The notes: generated by a model not told the origin, from the letters alone. DNA of 64,000 bases from Pandoraea aquatica (GCF_902459565.1 NZ_CABPSN010000009.1:180119-244118), one strand, 5' to 3'. Positions 27,126 to 38,647 are shown, numbered from the stretch's first letter. Translations and numbers: made by a program.

Positions 27126-28277
27126 TTACACTCGTTTCGACCCGAGGCGCCGGGGCGCGTCGAGTTCGGACGGCACAGGCAGATCCGACGGGGTCAGCGG
27201 CTCGATGCCCCCCTCGGTACGCCAGCGGCGAAGCTGGAAGACCCACGCCAGCACTTCGGCCACGGCCGTGTACAGCGTGGCCGGGATTTCGTGACCGATT
27301 TCCACGTGACGGTGCAGCGCACGGGCCAGCGGCGGGGCTTCGAGGATCGGGATGCGGTGCTCCGCCCCCATCTCACGGATACGCTGCGCGACCAGATCGG
27401 TGCCCTTGGCGAGCACACGCGGCGCGCGCATGTTATCCTTGTATTCGAGGGCGACGGCAAAGTGCGTCGGGTTCGTCACGATCACGTCGGCCTTGGGCAC
27501 GTCCTGCATCATCCGCCGGCGTGCTGCCTGACGCTGCAACTGGCGGATTTGCGCCTTGACGTGCGGATCGCCCTCGGTTTCCTTGTTTTCCTGACGCACT
27601 TCCTCTTTGGTCATGCGCAGTTTCTTGTAGTGCTGCCACAGCTGGAACGGGATATCGATGGCCGCCACCAGCAGCAGCGACGCCACGATAAACGCACAGC
27701 ACACCGCGATCATCTCGCCCACATACGGCAGCGCCACGCGCGGCGACTGCGTCATCAGGCCCATCACGGCTTCTTTGTCCCGGGCAATCGCCCAGTACGC
27801 CACACCGCCCACGAGCACGGTCTTGGCCACCGCCTTGACCAGCTCGATCAGCCCCTGCGTCGAGAACATGCGGCCCAGCCCCTTGAGCGGGTTCAGACGG
27901 CCGAAGTTGGGGGCGAGCGATTTGGTGGTGAAGAGCCAGCCGCCCAGTGCCATGGGAGCGACGATGGCCGCGATCACCAGCGCGACGAGGAGCGGCGCGA
28001 TGGCCATCAGGGCGTCGGCGCCCGAGTGCGCGGCGTAGGACAGCATGCGGCGCGTGTCCATCGCCGTGCCCGGCTCGAACTGCATGCCGTGGCGCATCAA
28101 CTGGGCGAATCCCTGCGAGATACGGTCGGCCGTCATCCACATGCCGGCGACACCGGCGGCCAGCAGGGCGAACGTCGAAAGCTCGCGCGAACGCGCGACC
28201 TGCCCTTCCTCGCGCGCCTTCTCCAGACGCCGGGGAGTGGGTGATTCCGACTTTTCGAGATCGCTTTCCTCAGCCAT
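27126..28277 (-). CDS. flhB: Flagellar export switch protein FlhB
   Basis: 383 residues. N-terminal EKSESPTPRRLEKAREEGQV, four membrane spans, and the autocleavage motif NPTH at residues 269-272 (ADVIVTNPTHFAVALEYKDN), followed by the small C-terminal domain. Cleavage after the Asn switches export specificity with FliK. It is the first gene of the flhB-flhA-flhF-flhG-fliA run; a 148-base gap separates it from cheZ. Confidence 0.97.
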   Translation of the reverse strand: MAEESDLEKSESPTPRRLEKAREEGQVARSRELSTFALLAAGVAGMWMTADRISQGFAQLMRHGMQFEPGTAMDTRRMLSYAAHSGADALMAIAPLLVALVIAAIVAPMALGGWLFTTKSLAPNFGRLNPLKGLGRMFSTQGLIELVKAVAKTVLVGGVAYWAIARDKEAVMGLMTQSPRVALPYVGEMIAVCCAFIVASLLLVAAIDIPFQLWQHYKKLRMTKEEVRQENKETEGDPHVKAQIRQLQRQAARRRMMQDVPKADVIVTNPTHFAVALEYKDNMRAPRVLAKGTDLVAQRIREMGAEHRIPILEAPPLARALHRHVEIGHEIPATLYTAVAEVLAWVFQLRRWRTEGGIEPLTPSDLPVPSELDAPRRLGSKRV

Positions 28278-28395
28278 GCCCTATCCACAGCGGGCGGACG
28301 AACCCACCCTATCGCGACTGATTATGGCCGTAACCGTCAAGTCACAAAGGGGGGAATAGAGGCGGGATTGGGCGGTATTTCGCGCAAGCGCGATT

Positions 28396-28420
28396 CCGCC
28401 AGCCGGGGCGCGGCTGGCGG
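28396..28420. terminator. Hairpin after cheZ, possible terminator
   Basis: CCGCCAGCC (28396-28404) pairs perfectly with GGCTGGCGG (28412-28420) around a seven-base loop, six bases after the cheZ stop. It is at the right place to end the che operon, but no U-run follows on the minus strand, so it may only stabilise the 3' end. Confidence 0.45.
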
Positions 28421-28425
28421 CGGGG

Positions 28426-29100
28426 TCAGAAACCGAGGCTGGCGAGCAGGTCGTCGACCTGTCCCTGATCGGCCACGATGTCGGTGCGGCCTTCCTTTTT
28501 GACCTGCGGCCCGTTGAGCAGCGAGTCTTCGGCTTCCTTGCGCTTCTCGGGCGGCATGTTCTCGAGCAGCGTCTGGAGCAGATGGCTCTCGATCTCCTGC
28601 ACCACTTCCATGATCTTCTTGATGACCTGCCCGGTCAGATCCTGGAAGTCCTGCGCCATCATGATTTCCATCAGATGGTTGTTGGTCGCGCGGGTGTCGT
28701 CCGGCACGCGACGCAGGTAGGTGCGGGTCTCGGTGACGAGCTGACGCGCGTCTTCGAGTTCCAGCGGCTGATCGAACCACTTGGCCCAGCGCGCGTCGAG
28801 CGCATTGGCGTCCGCTTCGAGACGGTCCTGAATGGGCTTGGCCAGTTCGATGGCCGTCAGCGCCCGCACGGCCGCCTGTTCCGTCATGGTCGCGACGTAG
28901 TTCAGACGGTCGCGGGCATCGGGAATCGCCTCGGCCGCCTGTTCCAGTTGCTTGTCCAGACCGAGTTCGCGCAGGTTGTCGCGCAGCATGCGCGTCAACT
29001 GCCCGATGCGCATCAGCATGCGCTCTGCCGGATCGGCCTCGCCGGTCACGTAAGCGCCGCCCGGCTCAGCCGGCCATTCAGTGCTCGACTCGTGGGTCAC
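28426..29100 (-). CDS. cheZ: Chemotaxis phosphatase CheZ
   Basis: 224 residues. A long helical hairpin contains the catalytic stretch [20 protein letters not shown] (the Asp and Gln that dephosphorylate CheY-P). The C-terminal tail [16 protein letters not shown] is the CheY-binding peptide. CheZ ends the signal at the motor or receptor array. It lies two bases after cheY and is the last gene of the che operon. Confidence 0.97.
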   Translation of the reverse strand: MTHESSTEWPAEPGGAYVTGEADPAERMLMRIGQLTRMLRDNLRELGLDKQLEQAAEAIPDARDRLNYVATMTEQAAVRALTAIELAKPIQDRLEADANALDARWAKWFDQPLELEDARQLVTETRTYLRRVPDDTRATNNHLMEIMMAQDFQDLTGQVIKKIMEVVQEIESHLLQTLLENMPPEKRKEAEDSLLNGPQVKKEGRTDIVADQGQVDDLLASLGF

Positions 29101-29102
29101 GT

Positions 29103-29501
29103 TCAGGCCCCCGTTTTTTCCATTTTTTCGAAGATCTTGCCCAGCTTCTCATCGAGGGTCGCGGCCGTGAACGGCTTGACCACATACCCGCTCGCACCGG
29201 CCTGGGCGGCGGCGATGATGTTTTCCTTCTTGGCTTCGGCCGTGACCATCAGCACCGGCAGCTTGGCCAGGTTCGGGTCGGCACGGATCGTCTGGAGCAT
29301 CGTCAGGCCGTCCATGTTCGGCATGTTCCAGTCGGACACCACGAATTCGAAGCTACCGCCGCGCAGCTTGGCCAGCGCCGCCACACCGTCTTCCGCTTCG
29401 TCGACATTGGAGAAACCCAGCTCCTTGAGCAGGTTTCGCACAATGCGGCGCATCGTCGGAAAATCGTCGACGACCAGGAATTTCATATTCTTGTCTACCA
29501 T
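29103..29501 (-). CDS. cheY: Chemotaxis response regulator CheY (motor-binding)
   Basis: 132 residues. Single receiver domain with the acidic pair Asp12-Asp13 ([20 protein letters not shown]) and phosphoacceptor Asp57 ([13 protein letters not shown]), then [20 protein letters not shown] and YVVKPF. Phosphorylated by CheA, it binds FliM and is reset by CheZ encoded next to it. I chose the ATG at 29501, five bases after GGAG; the adjacent ATG at 29504 sits too close. The second CheY of this window is at 41467-41850. Confidence 0.96.
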   Translation of the reverse strand: MVDKNMKFLVVDDFPTMRRIVRNLLKELGFSNVDEAEDGVAALAKLRGGSFEFVVSDWNMPNMDGLTMLQTIRADPNLAKLPVLMVTAEAKKENIIAAAQAGASGYVVKPFTAATLDEKLGKIFEKMEKTGA

Positions 29502-29646
29502 CATCACTCCAATTCTGCCGGTCCCCCTTTGGGGGGCCGACAATATTCAGGGGCAAGTTCCGCCATCACTCAGTGCCCTGAGTGTGAACGCAAATCGTTG
29601 CGGACCATACGGCGAAAACAAGCCAAAAACAACGCCAAAAGCCGAA

Positions 29647-30726
29647 CTATACCCGTTGCGTGCGTTCGCCGAATTTCGCGACCTGATGAAGCACTTTTCG
29701 GGCCATCTCGTGCAGCGGCACCACTTCTTCCGCGCCGCCCATGGCAATGGCTTCGCGCGGCATGCCGAACACGATGCAACTGGCTTCGTCCTGCGCAAAC
29801 GTATGCGCACCGGCGCGGCGCATCTCGACCAGACCGGCCGCACCGTCGCGGCCCATGCCCGTGAGAATCACGCCGATGGCGTTACGCCCGGCATGCACCG
29901 CTGCGGAGCGAAACAATACATCGACCGACGGACGATGTCGATTCACCGGCGGTGCCGGATCGAGCACGGCCACATAGTTCGCGCCGCTGCGCGAGAGCTG
30001 CAAGTGGGTGTCACCGCCCGGCGCAATGTAAGCATGGCCCGGCAACACCCGCTCGCCGTGCTCGGCTTCCTTCACCGTAATGCGGCACAGCCCGTTCAGG
30101 CGTTGCGCAAACGACTTGGTGAAGCCCGCCGGCATGTGCTGCGTGATGAGAATCGCCGGGGCGTCCGGCGGCATCGGCACGAGCACTTCGCGAATCGCTT
30201 CCGTGCCGCCCGTCGACGCGCCGATGATGATCAGCTTTTCCGTCGACACGAGCGGGTTGCGCAGCATGGGCGCGGCTTCCACCGCGACCGGGGCCGCGCT
30301 CTTGGGCGGGGCGCTGCGCACACGGGCGCGCGCGGCCGCACGAATCTTGTCGGCGATCATCTCGCCGTATTCGAGCATGCCGTCACGAATGCCCAGACGC
30401 GGCTTCGTCACGAAGTCGACCGCGCCGAGTTCGAGCGCACGCATCGTCACTTCCGAGCCGCGCTCGGTCAGCGACGACACCATGAGCACGGGCATCGGAC
30501 GCAGGCGCATGAGCTTCTCAAGGAAGTCCAGCCCGTCCATGCGCGGCATTTCGACGTCGAGCGTGAGCACGTCCGGGTTGTGCTGCTTGATCAGATCGCG
30601 CGCCACGAGCGGGTCGGGTGCGGTCGCCACTACGGTCATGTCCGGATGCGCATTGATGATCTCGGTCATCAGGCTGCGCACAAGTGCGGAATCGTCCACG
30701 CACAGGACTTTGATTGGTTCGCTCAA
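29647..30726 (-). CDS. cheB: Chemoreceptor glutamate methylesterase CheB
   Basis: 359 residues. N-terminal receiver ([17 protein letters not shown], phosphoacceptor Asp57) and a C-terminal methylesterase domain with catalytic Ser171 ([17 protein letters not shown]), His197 ([15 protein letters not shown]) and [14 protein letters not shown] carrying the third residue. Removes methyl groups from receptors and deamidates Gln. Starts at a TTG that overlaps the cheD stop by four bases with GGAGG upstream. A 145-base gap separates it from cheY. Confidence 0.96.
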   Translation of the reverse strand: MSEPIKVLCVDDSALVRSLMTEIINAHPDMTVVATAPDPLVARDLIKQHNPDVLTLDVEMPRMDGLDFLEKLMRLRPMPVLMVSSLTERGSEVTMRALELGAVDFVTKPRLGIRDGMLEYGEMIADKIRAAARARVRSAPPKSAAPVAVEAAPMLRNPLVSTEKLIIIGASTGGTEAIREVLVPMPPDAPAILITQHMPAGFTKSFAQRLNGLCRITVKEAEHGERVLPGHAYIAPGGDTHLQLSRSGANYVAVLDPAPPVNRHRPSVDVLFRSAAVHAGRNAIGVILTGMGRDGAAGLVEMRRAGAHTFAQDEASCIVFGMPREAIAMGGAEEVVPLHEMARKVLHQVAKFGERTQRV

Positions 30727-31400
30727 GCCTCCTCCATTTTTCGGTTGTCAGGCCCCGGCCGAGGCTTGGCATTTCTGGCCGGTGGCGCAAAGAGTTCTAC
30801 GGAGCCCCGTACTTCGCGTGCGCGCAGACGCTGCGCGTACGCCTGTTCCCGCTGGACGATCGCCGGATCGCCCCGGTCGCCCAGCTTCTTGACCATCACC
30901 CGCCCGGTGCGCGGCAAAAAGCACACCTTGCGCGGATGCGGTCCGAGCAGATCCTGCGCAGTCACGCGAATCTGCTCCATCTCGAGATAGCGCAACACGA
31001 AGTTCGCGTTGCGATCGCCGATATTCAGTGTGGTCATGCCCGCGAGCACCGCGCCGCCGCCGAAGACCTTCGCCTCCAGACGCTCGCGCCGCGCGCCGAG
31101 CTTGATCAGCTCGTTGATAAGCATTTCCATCGCGTATGCGCCGTAACGCATGGACGCAGAGAGTAGCCGATCGCGCTCGCTCTCGCCATCGTCCGGCAGC
31201 ATGAAGTGGTTCATGCCGCCGATACCGGTGACGCTGTCGCGCACGCAGGCGGCCACGCACGAACCCAGCACCGTCACGAGCATGATGTCTTCGGTCGTGA
31301 CGAAATACTCCGACGGCAGCAGTTTCACCGCCTGCGTATTGAACGCATTGTCGAAGTAGTGGTTGGTCGCGAGTGCTTCGGCCAATGGCTGTGCTGCCAT
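30723..31400 (-). CDS. cheD: Chemoreceptor glutamine deamidase CheD
   Basis: 225 residues from the ATG at 31400, one base after the cheR stop. The catalytic Cys48 ([13 protein letters not shown]) and His65 ([12 protein letters not shown]) are present, as is [20 protein letters not shown] and FGGGAVL. CheD deamidates receptor glutamines and can modulate CheR/CheB output. The upstream in-frame start at 31451 would lie inside cheR and is not needed. Overlaps cheB by four bases. Confidence 0.95.
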   Translation of the reverse strand: MAAQPLAEALATNHYFDNAFNTQAVKLLPSEYFVTTEDIMLVTVLGSCVAACVRDSVTGIGGMNHFMLPDDGESERDRLLSASMRYGAYAMEMLINELIKLGARRERLEAKVFGGGAVLAGMTTLNIGDRNANFVLRYLEMEQIRVTAQDLLGPHPRKVCFLPRTGRVMVKKLGDRGDPAIVQREQAYAQRLRAREVRGSVELFAPPARNAKPRPGPDNRKMEEA

Positions 31401-31401
31401 G

Positions 31402-32343
31402 TCAGGCTCCCCGTGCTCCGGCGCCGGCCAGTTCGTACACCGTCTGCCCACGCAGACGGAACGCCCGGCTTACATAAGTGAAGTTCTCCGAATGCCCGGC
31501 GAACAGCAGGCCATCCGGTTTGAGCAAGGGGACGAAGCGCTCGAGAATGCGCGCCTGCGTGGCCTTGTCGAAATAGATCATCACGTTGCGGCAGAAGATC
31601 ACGTCGAACGGCCCGCCGATCTGCCACGACGGTGCAAGCAGGTTGAGCGGCTCGAACGTGACCAGTTGCTGCAATTCGGGACGCACCTTGATCTTGCCCG
31701 AGTTCGCGCCCGTGCCCCGCAGGAAATGCTTGCGCAGCTGTTCCTGCGAGATCTTGCCGGTCTGCTCGCCGTTGTAGACGGCGGCCGACGCACGGGCCAG
31801 CACCTGCGTATCGACGTCCGTGGCCAGCACCGTGGCGTTGGGACGCGAGCCGAGCGTGTCGACCAGCGTCATCGCAATCGAATACGGCTCTTCGCCGGTC
31901 GACGCCGCGCAGCACCACACCGAGATCGGCTTGGGGCGATTGCGCACGAAGTCGGCGAGCAACGGGAAATGATGAGACTCGCGGAAGAACGACGTGAGGT
32001 TCGTCGTCAGCGCGTTGGTGAACGACTCCCACTCGCTGTCGCCGGTGTCGGCTTCGAGCATGTCGAGGTATTCGGTGAAGCTCGTCATGCCCAGCGCACG
32101 CAGACGCCGCGCGATGCGGCTATAGACCATCTCGCGCTTGTGCTCGGCCAGCGCAATCCCGGCACGCTGGTAAATCAGATTACGAATACGACTGAAGTCC
32201 GCCAGCGAGAACGCGAAGTCGCGCTCGCCCGACAGGGCGGCGCCACTGGCGCGCGCGAAATCCGCGCTGCGCGAACCCGCGTCGCCATCGGGGCCGGAGC
32301 CACCGCGACGCGTCAGATGCGAGGTGTTGCGCGAATCGTTCAT
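31402..32343 (-). CDS. cheR: Chemoreceptor methyltransferase CheR
   Basis: 313 residues. N-terminal helical domain ([40 protein letters not shown]), then the SAM-binding core ([40 protein letters not shown]) and [11 protein letters not shown]. Methylates glutamates of chemoreceptors. Two receptors encoded just upstream end in WETF/WEEF-type peptides that CheR of this type binds through its beta-subdomain. Order mcp-cheR-cheD-cheB is the common one. Confidence 0.96.
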   Translation of the reverse strand: MNDSRNTSHLTRRGGSGPDGDAGSRSADFARASGAALSGERDFAFSLADFSRIRNLIYQRAGIALAEHKREMVYSRIARRLRALGMTSFTEYLDMLEADTGDSEWESFTNALTTNLTSFFRESHHFPLLADFVRNRPKPISVWCCAASTGEEPYSIAMTLVDTLGSRPNATVLATDVDTQVLARASAAVYNGEQTGKISQEQLRKHFLRGTGANSGKIKVRPELQQLVTFEPLNLLAPSWQIGGPFDVIFCRNVMIYFDKATQARILERFVPLLKPDGLLFAGHSENFTYVSRAFRLRGQTVYELAGAGARGA

Positions 32344-32386
32344 GATGTCTCGGTTGCGTCGAATTACGTCAGACGGCAGTTATGCC

Positions 32387-34021
32387 TCATGCCGCACGGG
32401 CCAGCGCTTGCCGCGTCGGCTCACGCCGGGACGCGCCAATCGCATGCACGCTCCCCGCCCCTGCCGCCCCGCCCGTCTGGAAGACGGACACGGCCGCGCG
32501 CAGCTCCTGCGCCTGCGACTCCATCGCGCCAGCGGCAGCCGCCGCCTCTTCCACGAGCGCCGCGTTCTGCTGCGTCACCTCATCCATCTGCGTCACTGCG
32601 CGATTGACCTGTTCGATGCCGCTCGACTGTTCGGCAGACGCCGCCGAGATCTCGCCCATGATGTCGGTCACGCGCTTCACGGCCTGCACGATCTCTTCCA
32701 TCGTCTGACGCTGACGCGTCACGAGTGCCGTTCCGTCCTGCACGCGGCGCGACGAATCTTCGATCAGCGCCTTGATTTCCTTGGCGGCCGCCGCACTGCG
32801 CTGTGCCAGCGTGCGCACTTCACCTGCGACCACGGCGAAACCACGACCCTGCTCGCCCGCACGCGCTGCTTCCACTGCGGCGTTCAGCGCGAGGATGTTC
32901 GTCTGGAAGGCAATACCGTCGATCACGCCGATGATGTCGACGATCTTGTTCGAACTGGTGGAGATGCCGTCCATCGTCGCCCCGACCTGCCCCGAGACTT
33001 CGCCGCCACGCGTGGCGATTTCCGAGGCATTCACAGCGAGTTGGCTGGCCTGACGCGCGTTATCGGCGTTCTGGCGCACGGTGGCCGTGAGTTGCTCCAT
33101 CGACGAGGCGGTTTCTTCCAGCGACGCCGCCTGCTGCTCGGTACGCGCAGACAGATCGGTGTTGCCCGCCGCGATCTCATGCGCGGCCGTGGTGATCGAC
33201 TCGGTGCCCTGACGGATCTGCGAGATGGTCTCGGCCAGCGTGTGCTGCATGCGTTGCATGGCGTAGAGCAGGCTGTGCGTGTCGCCCGGGGCCACGTCTA
33301 CGTGGCTGTGCAGGTCGCCGCTCGCAATGCGATGCGCGATGCTCGCGGCGTACTCCGGCTCGCCGCCGAGGCTGCGCTGCACGTTGCGGATGATCACGAT
33401 CATCGCAGCCGTCACGATGCCACCGATCAGCAGAAGCGCGATGCCGAAGCGAATGAGCGTGGCGTAGAACGCCTCGTCGACGTCCTGCACGTACACGCCG
33501 CTCATCATGCCCCAGTCCCACGGTGCGAAATACTTGACGAACGAGAGCTTGGCCATGCGTTGATCGCTACCCGCGACGCGGCCGAAGTAGTCGACAAAGC
33601 CCGCGCCCTTGTCCTTGGCCACGCGAGCCATTTCGACGTAGAGCAGCTTGCCGTTCGAATCCTTGTAGGTGGAGACGTCCTTGCCCACCAGATCGGCGAG
33701 CGTGGGATGCATGAGGACAGTCGGCTTGGTGTCGAAGATCACCACGTAGCCGTTGCCGCCTTCGCCGTAGCGCATGACTTTCAGTCGCGCCATGGCCTGT
33801 TGTTTCGCCTCTTCGACGGTGATCTTGCCTGCCGCTGCCTGCGCCGCGTAGTCGCGCACGATGCCATCGGCGCTCGTGACGATGTTTTCCACTGCCGCGC
33901 GCCGCTCCGACATCATCGTGCTGCGCTCGTGCAGCGCAGCCCAGCCACCGAGAATCAAAAGCCCCAGCCACATCAGCGCAAGCGCCGACCAGAGTTTTGC
34001 TTTGAGACTCAACTGCATCAT
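32387..34021 (-). CDS. Methyl-accepting chemotaxis protein with single Cache domain
   Basis: 544 residues from ATG 34021, six bases after GGAGGT. First span [20 protein letters not shown], a periplasmic sCache_2-type domain ([40 protein letters not shown]), a second span ([20 protein letters not shown]), HAMP, and the signalling hairpin with tip [36 protein letters not shown]. Such Cache domains often sense small carboxylates; the ligand is unknown. It ends ALARAA, without the WETF-type CheR tether of its two neighbours. The third receptor of a tandem set. Confidence 0.93.
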   Translation of the reverse strand: MMQLSLKAKLWSALALMWLGLLILGGWAALHERSTMMSERRAAVENIVTSADGIVRDYAAQAAAGKITVEEAKQQAMARLKVMRYGEGGNGYVVIFDTKPTVLMHPTLADLVGKDVSTYKDSNGKLLYVEMARVAKDKGAGFVDYFGRVAGSDQRMAKLSFVKYFAPWDWGMMSGVYVQDVDEAFYATLIRFGIALLLIGGIVTAAMIVIIRNVQRSLGGEPEYAASIAHRIASGDLHSHVDVAPGDTHSLLYAMQRMQHTLAETISQIRQGTESITTAAHEIAAGNTDLSARTEQQAASLEETASSMEQLTATVRQNADNARQASQLAVNASEIATRGGEVSGQVGATMDGISTSSNKIVDIIGVIDGIAFQTNILALNAAVEAARAGEQGRGFAVVAGEVRTLAQRSAAAAKEIKALIEDSSRRVQDGTALVTRQRQTMEEIVQAVKRVTDIMGEISAASAEQSSGIEQVNRAVTQMDEVTQQNAALVEEAAAAAGAMESQAQELRAAVSVFQTGGAAGAGSVHAIGASRREPTRQALARAA

Positions 34022-34263
34022 GATGTGACCTCCACTACCCGCCTGCCGTGGCACTGCATAAGATGCAGCGCGCACGACGGCTTTTGTCTTACCGATTGTT
34101 GCCACTTGCCGACACGCCCCTCGGGGTGCCCGGCGGTACTGAGTCGCCGGGCGAGGTGCGTGCACCGTTCCTATAGTTACTGCTGTTGCCGCGAGCATCG
34201 CTGCACGACGGCTGTGTGAGGCTGTGAGGACCGAATCGGCATCACAACCATCACGTCATACGA

Positions 34264-36063
34264 TCAAAAGGTTTCCCAGTCGCCGTTTGCGTCGTCCGTG
34301 CCCGTGCGCGTTGCGGCCGGCGCTGCGGCAGCCGGTGCAGGTTTGCGCAGCGGTGCCGGTGCGGGCGTCGCCTTCGGTGCAGCGGCCGATGCCGGGGCTG
34401 CCGACCCTGCCGACTTGGCAGAGGTTGCTGCCTTCTTCACCGCCGCCGGACGTGCGGCAGGCACTGCCGACGGAAGCGCCGCCAGCGCCGGGGCTGCGTA
34501 GCCGGTCGCGACCTGGCTGGCGTCCACGCGGAACACCGACACCGTCGTCTTCAGACGATTGGCCTGTTCTTCCAGCGAACCGGCGGCCGCTGCCGCTTCT
34601 TCCACCAGCGCCGCGTTCTGCTGCGTCACTTCGTCCATCTGCGTGATCGCACGGTTGACCTGTTCGATGCCGCTCGACTGTTCGGCCGATGCCGCCGAGA
34701 TCTCGCCCATGATGTCCGTCACGCGCTTCACCGCCTGCACGATCTCGTTCATCGTGTGGCCTTGCTGCGCGACGAGCGCCGTGCCGTCCTGCACGCGACG
34801 CGACGAATCTTCGATCAGCGCCTTGATTTCCTTGGCAGCCGCAGCACTTCGCTGCGCCAGCGTGCGCACTTCGCCTGCGACCACGGCAAAGCCGCGGCCT
34901 TGTTCGCCGGCACGCGCCGCTTCCACGGCAGCGTTCAACGCGAGGATGTTCGTCTGGAACGCGATGCCGTCGATCACGCTGATGATGTCGACGATCTTGT
35001 TCGAGCTGCTCGAAATGCCGTCCATCGTCTCGCCGACCTGGCCGGAGACCTGACCGCCGCGCGTGGCGATTTCCGAGGCGTTCACTGCGAGTTGGCTAGC
35101 CTGACGTGCGTTATCGGCGTTCTGGCGCACGGTGGCCGTGAGCTGTTCCATCGACGAGGCGGTTTCTTCGAGCGACGCAGCCTGCTGTTCGGTACGCGCC
35201 GACAGATCGGTGTTGCCTGCCGCGATCTGCTGTGCGGCCGACGTGATCGACTCGGTGCCCGAGCGAACTTCCGCCACGGTGCGCACAAGGCTGTCCTGCA
35301 TGTGCTTCACGCCCTTGAACAGTCGTCCCGTCTCGGTCTCGTTCCACACTTCGATGCGTTGCGTGAGGTCGCCGCCGGCGATCTTCTCGAAGTGACGAAT
35401 CGCGTCGTCGATCGGGCCGACGATGGCGCGCGTGAGCGTGATCTGCGTGATGATGCCGACGATCAGGCCGAGGCCCAGACCGATGCCGACCATCCACATC
35501 ACCATCGTGTAGCGAGCCTGTGCGGCCACATAGCGCTCTTCGGCGTTCTTGACCTGCAAATCGGCCAGCGCGGTCATCGCCTTCGTGTAGTCGGCGAACA
35601 GGCGCGGCACGTCCATCACCGTCTTGGCGTGGAAATCGGGGATGTCGCCCGATTCGATGGCCTTGAGCGCGGGGAGGATACCGTCGTTGTTGACCTTGCC
35701 ACGTGCGGCGATGACGGCGTCGGCGTATGCCTTCTCACCGTCGCTCATCGGCAGCGCGGCGTAGTTTGCCCACGACTCGTCGGCCTTCTTGAGGTTGTTG
35801 CGCACGCTGTCGATCGCCGACTTGATCTCGGTCGGATCGGCGATGAACTCGATGCGCGAGAGCGTCACGCGTGCGCCCAACGTCGAGATCGTGGTCTGTG
35901 CCAACGATCGCGCCGATGCCATGTCGTTCGTGTAGATCTCTTGCAGCGACGCATTGCTCTGTCGCAGCGAGACGAGACCCACCGCAGCGCCCACGACCAG
36001 CAGCACCATGAAGAGTCCCAGCGCCAGCGTGAGCCGCGCCCGGATGGTGACATTCTTAAACAT
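34264..36063 (-). CDS. Methyl-accepting chemotaxis protein with four-helix-bundle sensor and CheR tether
   Basis: 599 residues. Span 1 at about 12-30 (LALGLFMVLLVVGAAVGLVS), a helical Tar-like periplasmic domain (LQEIYTNDMASARSLAQTTI ... YTKAMTALADLQVKNAEERY), span 2 (MVGIGLGLGLIVGIITQITL), HAMP, then the signalling domain with the conserved tip [20 protein letters not shown]. After an Ala/Pro-rich linker of about 80 residues it ends DWETF, matching the NWETF pentapeptide that tethers CheR and CheB. Ribosome site AGAGG precedes the ATG. The signalling domain is almost identical to that of both neighbouring receptors. Confidence 0.94.
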   Translation of the reverse strand: MFKNVTIRARLTLALGLFMVLLVVGAAVGLVSLRQSNASLQEIYTNDMASARSLAQTTISTLGARVTLSRIEFIADPTEIKSAIDSVRNNLKKADESWANYAALPMSDGEKAYADAVIAARGKVNNDGILPALKAIESGDIPDFHAKTVMDVPRLFADYTKAMTALADLQVKNAEERYVAAQARYTMVMWMVGIGLGLGLIVGIITQITLTRAIVGPIDDAIRHFEKIAGGDLTQRIEVWNETETGRLFKGVKHMQDSLVRTVAEVRSGTESITSAAQQIAAGNTDLSARTEQQAASLEETASSMEQLTATVRQNADNARQASQLAVNASEIATRGGQVSGQVGETMDGISSSSNKIVDIISVIDGIAFQTNILALNAAVEAARAGEQGRGFAVVAGEVRTLAQRSAAAAKEIKALIEDSSRRVQDGTALVAQQGHTMNEIVQAVKRVTDIMGEISAASAEQSSGIEQVNRAITQMDEVTQQNAALVEEAAAAAGSLEEQANRLKTTVSVFRVDASQVATGYAAPALAALPSAVPAARPAAVKKAATSAKSAGSAAPASAAAPKATPAPAPLRKPAPAAAAPAATRTGTDDANGDWETF

Positions 36064-36143
36064 AACGACCTCTACCCCGTGAAGACCGGCCCGTAGCCGG
36101 TTGATCCATCACAACAATCTCGTCTCTTTGCACCAACAAACCG

Positions 36144-38531
36144 TCAAAACTCTTCCCAGTCGCCCGGGTCGCTCGCCTTCGTGTTCGAAGACGACCCCGT
36201 CGCGCCGTCGGGCTGTGCCTTGCCCCGGCGCGCCGCCAGTTGCAGCACCTGCGCATCTTCTTGTGCGTTGGCTGCCGGTGCGCTGGCCTGCGGACGGCGC
36301 GTAGCCGTTCGCGTGGCAGCGCCGCCAGCGCTTGCGCGAGCCGGCGCGGCGGAGGCGGTGTTCTGCGCTGCGACCACTGCCGATGTTGCTGCCGCCGGCT
36401 TCGTCGCCGACTGACGCACAGCGGCCGTGGCCTGCGTTTGCTGCATTTGCTGCACTTGCTGTCCTGCACCGTTCGCCACGTGACGCACGGTCGGTGAACC
36501 GGCGGCCTGGAAGGCGTCGCCTACACGGAAGACGGAGACCGCGTCGCGCAGGCGATGCGCCTGATCTTCCAGCGAGCCCGCAGCAGCAGCCGCTTCTTCC
36601 ACGAGGGCCGCGTTCTGCTGCGTGACTTCGTCCATCTGCGTCACGGCGCGGTTGACCTGCTCGATGCCGCTCGACTGCTCGGCCGATGCCGCAGAGATCT
36701 CGCCCATGATGTCGGTCACGCGCTGCACGGCCTGCACGATCTCGTCCATCGTCTGACCGGCCTGCGCCACGAGGGCCGAGCCGTTTTCCACGCGGCCCAC
36801 CGAATCTTCGATGAGCACCTTGATTTCCTTCGCGGCGGCTGCACTGCGCTGCGCGAGCGTGCGCACTTCACCCGCCACGACCGCGAAGCCGCGTCCCTGC
36901 TCACCCGCGCGCGCCGCTTCCACAGCAGCGTTCAGCGCGAGAATGTTGGTCTGGAACGCAATGCCTTCGATCACGCTGATGATGTCGACGATCTTGTGCG
37001 AGCTTGTCGAGATGCCCTGCATCGTGTCGACGACGTTGCCCACCACCTGACCGCCGCGTGCGGCGATCTCCGAAGCGTTCACCGCCATCGCGCTCGCCTG
37101 ACGGGCGTTGTCGGCGTTCTGTTTGACGGTGGCCGTCAGCTCTTCCATCGATGACGCCGTCTGCTCCAGCGACGCCGCCTGTTGTTCCGTACGCGCCGAC
37201 AGATCCGTGTTCCCTGCGGCGATTTCGCGCGAGGCGATGTTGATCGATTCGATGCCTTCGCGCACATCGGAGACGATGGACAACAGGCTGTTCTTCATCA
37301 CCGACAGGCCGAACAGCAACTGGCCGATTTCGTCGCGGCCTACGCCTTCCGCCTTGCCGGTCAGGTCGCCCGCCGCGATCTGCTTCGACATGCCGAGGGC
37401 GACGCGCAGCGGATGGTTGATCGCGCGACGCAGGATGCTGCCCAGCAGGAACAGCACCACGATGCCGCCCAGCACTGCGACGACCGTCGCCGCACGCACA
37501 ATCGTGTGTTCCTTCTGCGACTGCTGATACAGATCGGTCGCCTGCGTGAGTTCGAGACGCGTCAACGCATTGAGCTCGTCGCGCATCGGCCCGTAGGCCG
37601 GCTTCACTTTTTCGAGGTACGTCTGTTGTGCGCCTTCGGCCGAGCCGACGCGCAGCATTTCTACCGTCTGCAACAAGCCATCGGACGTGAAGCGCTGACG
37701 GATCACGTTAAAGCGCTCGGCTTGCGCACGCGTGCTGTCGTCGACCGTCTTCATGTACTCCGCCCATTGGCGGTTGATTTCGTCGAGGCTGCCCGCGATT
37801 TCGTCACCGGCGCGCTTCATCGCGTCGAGATTCGGGCTACCGACGGCTTCGGCGACCAGCAGCACGTCGCGGTCGAGCTTCTGACCGATGACGCCGAGCG
37901 TGCTCACCGGCACCATGCCGTTGCGGTACACCTTCAGCAGCTTGTCGTTGCTGCTCGACACGCCCCAGAGACCCAGACCCCCGACAATCGCGAGCAAGAT
38001 CGCGCCGAGCACGATGATGCCGGTCAGGCGCGCGCGCAGCGTGTCGAGACGCACTCGGCGCGCGAGCGCCGCAATGCCACCGCGCTCGACCTGACCGCCG
38101 CGGATGCGCAGATTGCCCGCCTGTCCGTTACGGAAGCGCGCGTAAATCGCTTCGGCCTGTGCCGTAGCACCCGCGGCCGGACGCACCCGCACCGACGTGT
38201 AGCCCACGACGGCGTTGTTTTCGAGCGTCGGCGTGACGGTGGCCAGCACCCAGTAGAAGTCGCCGTTCTTGCGACGGTTCTTGACCAGTCCGGTCCACGT
38301 GTCGCCGCGCTTGACCGTCTCCCACAGATCGCCGAATGCCTCGGAGGGCATGTCGGGATGGCGCACGATGTTGTGCGGTGCCCCCAGCAGTTCATCACGC
38401 GAATAGCCGCTCACCTCCACGAAGGCGGGATTGGCATACGTGATCCGCCCCTTGAGATCCGTCCGAGAGATCAGATACTGATGCTCGCCGATGACGAATT
38501 CGTTCTGGGTAACGGGCTGGTTATCGCGCAC
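36144..38531 (-). CDS. PAS-containing aerotaxis-type receptor (Aer-like) with CheR tether
   Basis: 795 residues. N-terminal PAS domain (residues about 8-115) with the Aer hallmark [20 protein letters not shown] and [18 protein letters not shown], which in Aer binds FAD and reports redox state. Two membrane spans follow ([20 protein letters not shown] and [20 protein letters not shown]) around a helical periplasmic segment, unlike E. coli Aer, which lacks a periplasmic domain. Then HAMP and the signalling hairpin. It ends DWEEF, a variant of the CheR-binding pentapeptide, after a Gln/Ala-rich linker. First of three tandem receptors. Confidence 0.92.
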   Translation of the reverse strand: MRDNQPVTQNEFVIGEHQYLISRTDLKGRITYANPAFVEVSGYSRDELLGAPHNIVRHPDMPSEAFGDLWETVKRGDTWTGLVKNRRKNGDFYWVLATVTPTLENNAVVGYTSVRVRPAAGATAQAEAIYARFRNGQAGNLRIRGGQVERGGIAALARRVRLDTLRARLTGIIVLGAILLAIVGGLGLWGVSSSNDKLLKVYRNGMVPVSTLGVIGQKLDRDVLLVAEAVGSPNLDAMKRAGDEIAGSLDEINRQWAEYMKTVDDSTRAQAERFNVIRQRFTSDGLLQTVEMLRVGSAEGAQQTYLEKVKPAYGPMRDELNALTRLELTQATDLYQQSQKEHTIVRAATVVAVLGGIVVLFLLGSILRRAINHPLRVALGMSKQIAAGDLTGKAEGVGRDEIGQLLFGLSVMKNSLLSIVSDVREGIESINIASREIAAGNTDLSARTEQQAASLEQTASSMEELTATVKQNADNARQASAMAVNASEIAARGGQVVGNVVDTMQGISTSSHKIVDIISVIEGIAFQTNILALNAAVEAARAGEQGRGFAVVAGEVRTLAQRSAAAAKEIKVLIEDSVGRVENGSALVAQAGQTMDEIVQAVQRVTDIMGEISAASAEQSSGIEQVNRAVTQMDEVTQQNAALVEEAAAAAGSLEDQAHRLRDAVSVFRVGDAFQAAGSPTVRHVANGAGQQVQQMQQTQATAAVRQSATKPAAATSAVVAAQNTASAAPARASAGGAATRTATRRPQASAPAANAQEDAQVLQLAARRGKAQPDGATGSSSNTKASDPGDWEEF

Positions 38532-38647
38532 GTGCTCGGTCTCCGTGGACTGGGTGAGTGGGTTATGTCTGTATGGGTGACGCGGCGGGTGTCTCGGCCC
38601 CGCCTGCGGTTAGTACATGGATGACGCTCAGCCGTTGCTGCCCGGCC

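Noticed and set aside
28310..28350. TTGACG on the minus strand as -35 for flhB
   Set aside because: No acceptable -10 hexamer at 16-18 bases; class II promoters rely on FlhDC, whose box I cannot identify with confidence.
34060..34120. Possible sigma-28 site upstream of the Cache-domain receptor
   Set aside because: Only a GCCG start of the -10 is present; the -35 half matches 3 of 8 at best.
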